From assembly GCF_030818255.1 (NCBI RefSeq), contig NZ_JAUTAG010000001.1, positions 868,001-932,000 on the forward strand: a DNA stretch of 64,000 nt, given 5' to 3'. A model generated the notes under the pieces. It saw only the letters and a program-made list of their open reading frames with translations. It did no database searches and had not been told where the DNA came from. Each line of letters opens with the position of its first letter. The stretch's first letter is position 1. Of the stretch, positions 63,700-64,000 are shown piece after piece. This stretch comes from Microbacterium sp. SORGH_AS_0969 (lineage in GTDB: Bacteria > Actinomycetota > Actinomycetes > Actinomycetales > Microbacteriaceae). A program made the position numbers and the translations under genes.

Positions 63700-63912
63700 C
63701 GGCATGTCACCCGTTCACGGGGGCGGAGCTCACCCCTGACGGCGGAACAGCGACAGCGGCAAAGGCGATCCGACGGGTGGGTCCTGATTTCCGATGGAAC
63801 GCTCTACTGGTCCCAGAACGGATCCACGTTCCCCGCCGCCGCGAATAACTTTGAGCGCCTTGCCGCCGCCGACAAGGCCAACATCTACGCGCTGAGCCAG
63901 CCTGCTGATGCG
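63700..63912 (+). pseudogene. Possible coding remnant after the repeat protein
   Basis: One frame reads GWVLISDGTLYWSQNGSTFP then AAANNFERLAAADKANIYAL, more protein-like than the other frames, but it has no good start and runs on through a hairpin. It could be the tail of a decayed relative of the repeat protein. This is weak evidence; no family recognised. Confidence 0.3.
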
Positions 63913-63920
63913 TGCCCCGC

Positions 63921-63952
63921 GGGGCCGGCCGCTCATTCAAGCGGCCGGCCCC
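63921..63952. terminator. Perfect GC-rich hairpin near the window end
   Basis: GGGGCCGGCCGC / GCGGCCGGCCCC stem of 12 bp around TCATTCAA. Very stable, without a T-run. It could end transcripts of the doubtful remnant before it or of a leftward gene beyond the window edge. Confidence 0.68.
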
Positions 63953-64000
63953 GCAACCAGAGCCCGGATCGCGGGCGACCGGTGAATTGACCGCACGACG

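Noticed and set aside
62739..63848. 369-codon repeat-rich frame overlapping the surface repeat gene
   Set aside because: It is the +1 frame of the 201-bp repeats (Pro/Ser/Thr-rich), without a ribosome site or signal; the other frame has the signal peptide and Ig-like domain.

Overview
The window looks like chromosomal DNA of a high-GC Gram-positive actinobacterium, most probably Microbacterium or a close Microbacteriaceae relative. The basis is very high GC with G/C-ending codons, frequent ATGA/TGATG gene overlaps, GTG starts, a purF-purM-DUF3073 neighbourhood, sortase/LPXTG surface proteins, and many copies of a short intergenic palindrome of the type TGAGCCTGTCGAAGCCACC. There is no rRNA, convincing tRNA, CRISPR array, transposase or phage gene. 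The assignment rests on pattern recognition, not on a database search.

Layout. 1-8.1 kb: aldose epimerase-like gene, DUF998-like membrane protein, an RND exporter behind a TetR-type dyad, two tandem CrcB fluoride channels, a small lipoprotein and a CDF metal transporter that carries a frameshift. 8-12.4 kb: topoisomerase IB, a Rho_N-like protein, a small membrane protein, a cluster of dispersed palindromes, a DUF4097-PadR pair with two operators, UspA and DUF3073. 12.4-23.8 kb: CynX-type MFS, purF, purM, a DUF559 endonuclease-like gene enclosed by direct repeats, an FtsX-type ABC exporter, an SCP2-like gene and purD. 23.9-27.6 kb: SDR (frameshifted), MGT-family glycosyltransferase, TetR and a membrane protein, all leftward.

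27.6-35.1 kb is the most distinctive block: a leftward surface-protein operon with two TasA-like proteins, two giant RCC1-repeat proteins (14 repeats each, apparently inserted into a split FN3-like domain) and a SipW-type signal peptidase. A TetR gene diverges from its front end, and an 18-bp element upstream of the operon recurs with two mismatches near 27.55 kb, beside a second TetR of the same subfamily.

36-45.8 kb: a frameshifted sensor kinase, DHA2-type MFS plus PadR with a perfect 16-bp operator, BCCT transporter, purC, NCS2 permease and a PfkB sugar kinase. 45.8-52.6 kb: a sortase-assembled pilus operon (adhesin, major pilin, class C sortase) and a neighbouring LuxR-type regulator. 53.3-61.1 kb: NhaA, Nudix, an ECF sigma/anti-sigma pair, a GyrA-segment/P-loop kinase fusion, lipoprotein, VOC plus TipA-like MerR, and LacI. 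61.2-64 kb: an AraC-type regulator interrupted by a 14-bp homopolymer that could act as a phase switch, then a secreted protein made of four 67-residue repeats of unknown family.

Three protein-coding genes contain a single-base frameshift (CDF, SDR, histidine kinase) and a fourth is split at the homopolymer. Two of the frameshifts sit in an identical 11-base context, so sequencing error must be excluded before calling any of them pseudogenes.
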